Source: Candidatus Zipacnadia bacterium
GTDB taxonomy: Bacteria; Armatimonadota; UBA5377; JALGUK01
DNA: 26,408 nucleotides
NCBI GenBank assembly: GCA_029820875.1
Contig: JALGUK010000002.1
Location: forward strand, 1-26,408
Direction of reading: 5' to 3'
Shown here: positions 24,140 through 26,408 of the stretch, piece after piece
Layout of the letters: each line of letters opens with the position of its first letter
Numbering within the stretch: position 1 is the first letter of the stretch
The notes under the pieces: generated by a model
Seen by the model: only the letters and a program-made list of their open reading frames with translations
Databases searched by the model: none
What the model was told of the DNA's origin: nothing
Position numbers and translations under genes: made by a program

Positions 24140-24694
24140 TCAATGCTCAGCAGTCCGCAGCGGGAGTCCCAGTCGTCGCAAGAGCGCTGCGGCCTCCTCG
24201 TCTGTTTCGGCCGTCGTTGCGATTGTGATGTGCATTCCCCGAATGGTCTGGACGTCATCATAGCTCAATTCCGGGAAAATAAGCTGCTCATTCACACCCA
24301 GCGTATAGTTGCCCCGGCCATCGAACGAGTCCGGCGAGAGCCCTCGGAAGTCGCGAATCCGCGGCAGAGAAACGGAAAACAGTCGGTCGAGAAACTCGTA
24401 CATCCGGTCGCCTCGGAGGGTTACGCGGCATCCGATGGCCATACCGGCGCGTATGCCGAAACTCGCGATGCTTTTCTTGGCGCGTGTGATGCACGGGTGC
24501 TGCCCGGATATCGCAGCAAGCTCATTCATCGCCGCATCGAGAAGTTTCGGGTCCTGGTTGGCGCCTCGGACACCCATGTTAATACACACCTTGTACGGCC
24601 GGGGCACCTGCATCGGGCTGGAGTAGCCGAACTGCTTCATCAGTTCCGGCAGCACCTCGTTCTCGTAGCGTTCTTTCATCCTCGGCATTGCCAT
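24140..24694 (-). CDS. rplE: 50S ribosomal protein L5
   Basis: L5 binds 5S rRNA and contacts P-site tRNA. The 184-residue protein has [20 protein letters not shown], then [20 protein letters not shown], the block [20 protein letters not shown] and [20 protein letters not shown], followed by [31 protein letters not shown] and [19 protein letters not shown]. These match the family throughout. ATG 24694 has AAGGGGG about 12 nt upstream; ATG 24688 is a possible alternative. Gene order is normal between rplX and rpsZ. Confidence 0.98.
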   Translation of the reverse strand: MAMPRMKERYENEVLPELMKQFGYSSPMQVPRPYKVCINMGVRGANQDPKLLDAAMNELAAISGQHPCITRAKKSIASFGIRAGMAIGCRVTLRGDRMYEFLDRLFSVSLPRIRDFRGLSPDSFDGRGNYTLGVNEQLIFPELSYDDVQTIRGMHITIATTAETDEEAAALLRRLGLPLRTAEH

Positions 24695-24712
24695 ACGTCG
24701 TGCGGCCCCCTT

Positions 24713-25105
24713 CTACCCTTGCTCGGCTGGTGGCCGACCGATTTCGTCAATGATTTGATGGCACTTCGCACAGACGCGCGCCTTGGCCCCATGTTCCAAC
24801 AGTCGCTTCTGGATACGCGTCGGCCGGTCGCAATGAGGACAGATGAGCATTACATTGGAGACACGCAGTGGCATGGGCTGTTCGACGATCCCGCTTTGGC
24901 GCACCTTCTGTGTCGGTTTCTGATGCTTCTTGGCGATGTTAAGTCCTGCAACGATCACCGTGCCGTCATACGGTCGGACTTCGAGGACTTCGCCCCGGTT
25001 CTTGCGGGTTTTGGTGGAGCGGTCCTTGCCGCTGATAACCATCACGGTGTCGCCTTTTCTGATATTCATCTTGTGTTTTACTGGCTGCCTCTTGGGTTTA
25101 CCCAA
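24713..25105 (-). CDS. rplX: 50S ribosomal protein L24 with C-terminal zinc ribbon
   Basis: L24 is an early-assembly protein near the exit tunnel. The 130-residue protein has the KOW domain [40 protein letters not shown] and the family middle [22 protein letters not shown]-terminal ribbon carries CPHC at residues 89-92 and CAKC at 112-115, as in many bacterial L24s. TTG 25105 is preferred because AGGAGAGG lies 6 nt upstream. An ATG at 25069 starts the KOW domain but lacks a good site. A TTG at 25126 just after the rplN stop is a third option. Confidence 0.95.
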   Translation of the reverse strand: MGKPKRQPVKHKMNIRKGDTVMVISGKDRSTKTRKNRGEVLEVRPYDGTVIVAGLNIAKKHQKPTQKVRQSGIVEQPMPLRVSNVMLICPHCDRPTRIQKRLLEHGAKARVCAKCHQIIDEIGRPPAEQG

Positions 25106-25134
25106 CGTAATCCTCTCCTGGCCCAAGCGGGCGC

Positions 25135-25503
25135 TCAGATAACCTCTGGAGCGAGCGAAGCGATGCGCAAGTGATTGCGTTCCCGCAGTTCGCGCGCGAC
25201 CGGTCCGAAAACACGCGTCCCACGCGGGTTATTGGCACGGTCAACAATGACTGCTGCGTTGTCATCGAACTTGATGTAGGAACCGTCGGCGCGCCGCCAC
25301 TCCTTGGCCGCCCGCACGATGACCCCGTAGACGACCTCACCTTTGGCGATTGGGCTGTTGGGCGCAACGCGCTTGGCCGAGGCCGCGATTAAATCGCCGA
25401 CGACGCCGCAGTTGCTTGTCCCCTTCTTCATAATCCGAATGCACATTATCTCTTGCACACCTGAGTTATCCGCAACCTTTAGTCTCGTTTGAACCTGAAT
25501 CAT
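25135..25503 (-). CDS. rplN: 50S ribosomal protein L14
   Basis: L14 lies at the subunit interface and forms bridges with 16S rRNA. The 122-residue protein begins [20 protein letters not shown], followed by [60 protein letters not shown] and [20 protein letters not shown], the whole family domain. ATG 25503 has GGAG about 10 nt upstream. The 71 bp before it contain no obvious promoter or terminator, so transcription may enter from the EF-G-like gene. rpsQ and rpmC, usually directly upstream, are absent. Confidence 0.98.
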   Translation of the reverse strand: MIQVQTRLKVADNSGVQEIMCIRIMKKGTSNCGVVGDLIAASAKRVAPNSPIAKGEVVYGVIVRAAKEWRRADGSYIKFDDNAAVIVDRANNPRGTRVFGPVARELRERNHLRIASLAPEVI

Positions 25504-25574
25504 CGTGTTTATCTCCGCTTCAACAAGCCGAGGCCCGGGTGGAATCGGATGCCGGAGCACACCGTTGACTCGCG

Positions 25575-26408
25575 TTACGCTTCCGCCTTCTCCGCCTGGG
25601 CAATGATCCTCTCGGCGATATGACTGGGCACCTCTTCATAATGGGACGGCTCGAACGTGTAGCTGCCGCGACCGCCCGTCATGGAGGTCAGGTCGGCATC
25701 GTAGGTCGCTACTTCGGCGAGGGGAACCTGGGCACGAACCAACTGGAGGGAGCCCTGTGGCTCCATCCCCTGAATACGGCCGCGGCGACCATTAAGATCC
25801 CCAATGACATCCCCCGTGCAATCATCCGGGGTAATAACTTCGAGGTTGACTATCGGCTCGAGCAACACCGGCTTGGCCTGCATTATGGCCTTTTTGAAGG
25901 CCAGCGATGCGGCAAGTTTGAATGCCAATTCGGAGGAGTCCACCGGATGATATGAGCCGTCATCAAGCGTGACCTTGATACCGGTCACCGGATAGCCGGC
26001 CAATACGCCCTGTTCCATCGCCTCCCTGACACCCTTTTCGACCGCCGGAATATACTGCTTCGGCACCGCTCCGCCGGTGATTTCGCTGACGAACTCGAAC
26101 CCCTCGTTGTCCGGCAGGGGCTCGACCCTGAGCCAAACGTCGCCGAATTGCCCGTGACCTCCCGTCTGCTTCTTGTGACGGCCCTGTACGCGAGCGCTTC
26201 CCCGAATCGTTTCCCGATAGGCGACTTTCGGCTCGCCGAGCGTCACTTCGACTCCGAACTTCCGCTTGAGCCTTTTAACCACGATGTCCACGTGCCGCTG
26301 CCCCATTCCGGAGATTATCAACTCTTGAGTCTGAGGCTCGCGCCGGTACTGCATCAGATGGTCCTCTTCGGCGAGTCTGGCCAAGGCGTTGCTAAGCTTC
26401 TCCTCGTC
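25575..26408 (-). CDS. EF-G-like translation factor, C-terminal part (partial)
   Basis: The frame is open to the window edge, so the GTPase and second domains lie outside. The visible 277 residues begin in domain III ([40 protein letters not shown]). They continue through domain IV ([60 protein letters not shown]) and domain V ([51 protein letters not shown]). EF-G drives tRNA-mRNA translocation and ribosome recycling. The wording of these blocks ([23 protein letters not shown]) looks closer to the second EF-G lineage (EF-G II/FusA2-like) than to the main fusA, by recall only. It stands directly before rplN, where S10-cluster genes would be expected. Confidence 0.9.
   Translation of the reverse strand, partial: DEEKLSNALARLAEEDHLMQYRREPQTQELIISGMGQRHVDIVVKRLKRKFGVEVTLGEPKVAYRETIRGSARVQGRHKKQTGGHGQFGDVWLRVEPLPDNEGFEFVSEITGGAVPKQYIPAVEKGVREAMEQGVLAGYPVTGIKVTLDDGSYHPVDSSELAFKLAASLAFKKAIMQAKPVLLEPIVNLEVITPDDCTGDVIGDLNGRRGRIQGMEPQGSLQLVRAQVPLAEVATYDADLTSMTGGRGSYTFEPSHYEEVPSHIAERIIAQAEKAEA

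Noticed and set aside
1..26408. CRISPR arrays, tRNA or rRNA genes
   Set aside because: No regularly spaced direct repeats and no cloverleaf or rRNA-like stretches were noticed when reading either strand; a tRNAscan or Infernal run was not possible here.

Overview
The window is bacterial chromosome from a GC-rich organism. The best guess at lineage is Armatimonadota or a close relative. The main clue is three DUF1559 prepilin-like proteins carrying the [16 protein letters not shown] leader followed by LFPVFxxAR and a DGHxK motif, a style abundant in Armatimonadota and Planctomycetes. Almost everything is on the minus strand; only the first ~1.1 kb is read rightward.

Layout. (1) 1-1108, plus strand: the C-terminal end of a Gfo/Idh/MocA oxidoreductase, then a promoter and a decayed XRE/ImmA-type regulator that breaks off at its metalloprotease motif next to a dispersed repeat. 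(2) 1224-2686: two DUF1559 pseudopilins. (3) 2687-3091 holds no gene. It contains a MITE-like element with 15-bp perfect terminal inverted repeats around a long imperfect hairpin. (4) 3092-5046: an M28-family peptidase translationally coupled to a dTDP-glucose 4,6-dehydratase. (5) 5197-6477: an anti-sigma factor with two zinc-finger (zf-HC2) domains, preceded by a sequence that closely matches an ECF/sigma-E promoter. (6) 6659-11888: a reduced division and cell-wall cluster, murC-murB-ftsQ-DUF881-ftsA, with a recognisable housekeeping promoter. ftsZ does not follow ftsA. (7) 12066-13658: a third DUF1559 pseudopilin and an SH3/NlpC-P60 cell-wall hydrolase. (8) 13726-25503: a long ribosomal block, in transcription order rplN-rplX-rplE-rpsZ-rpsH-rplF-rplR-rpmD-rplO-secY-adk-map-infA-rpmJ-rpsM-rpsK-rpsD-rpoA-rplQ-truA-rplM-rpsI. 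(9) 25575-26408: the C-terminal part of an EF-G-type GTPase, cut by the window end.

The housekeeping genes supply translation (ribosomal proteins, IF-1, EF-G), secretion (SecY), nucleotide balance (Adk), N-terminal processing (Map), transcription (RpoA) and tRNA modification (TruA). The mur/fts genes supply peptidoglycan precursors and the division machinery. The main surprises are structural. rpsE (S5) is absent from its usual place between rplR and rpmD. The S10-type genes that normally precede rplN are replaced by an EF-G-like gene. TTG starts appear unusually common among core genes. I did not find a convincing new multi-gene system. The strongest candidates for follow-up are the missing rpsE, the ECF promoter with its orphan anti-sigma factor, and the MITE-like element.
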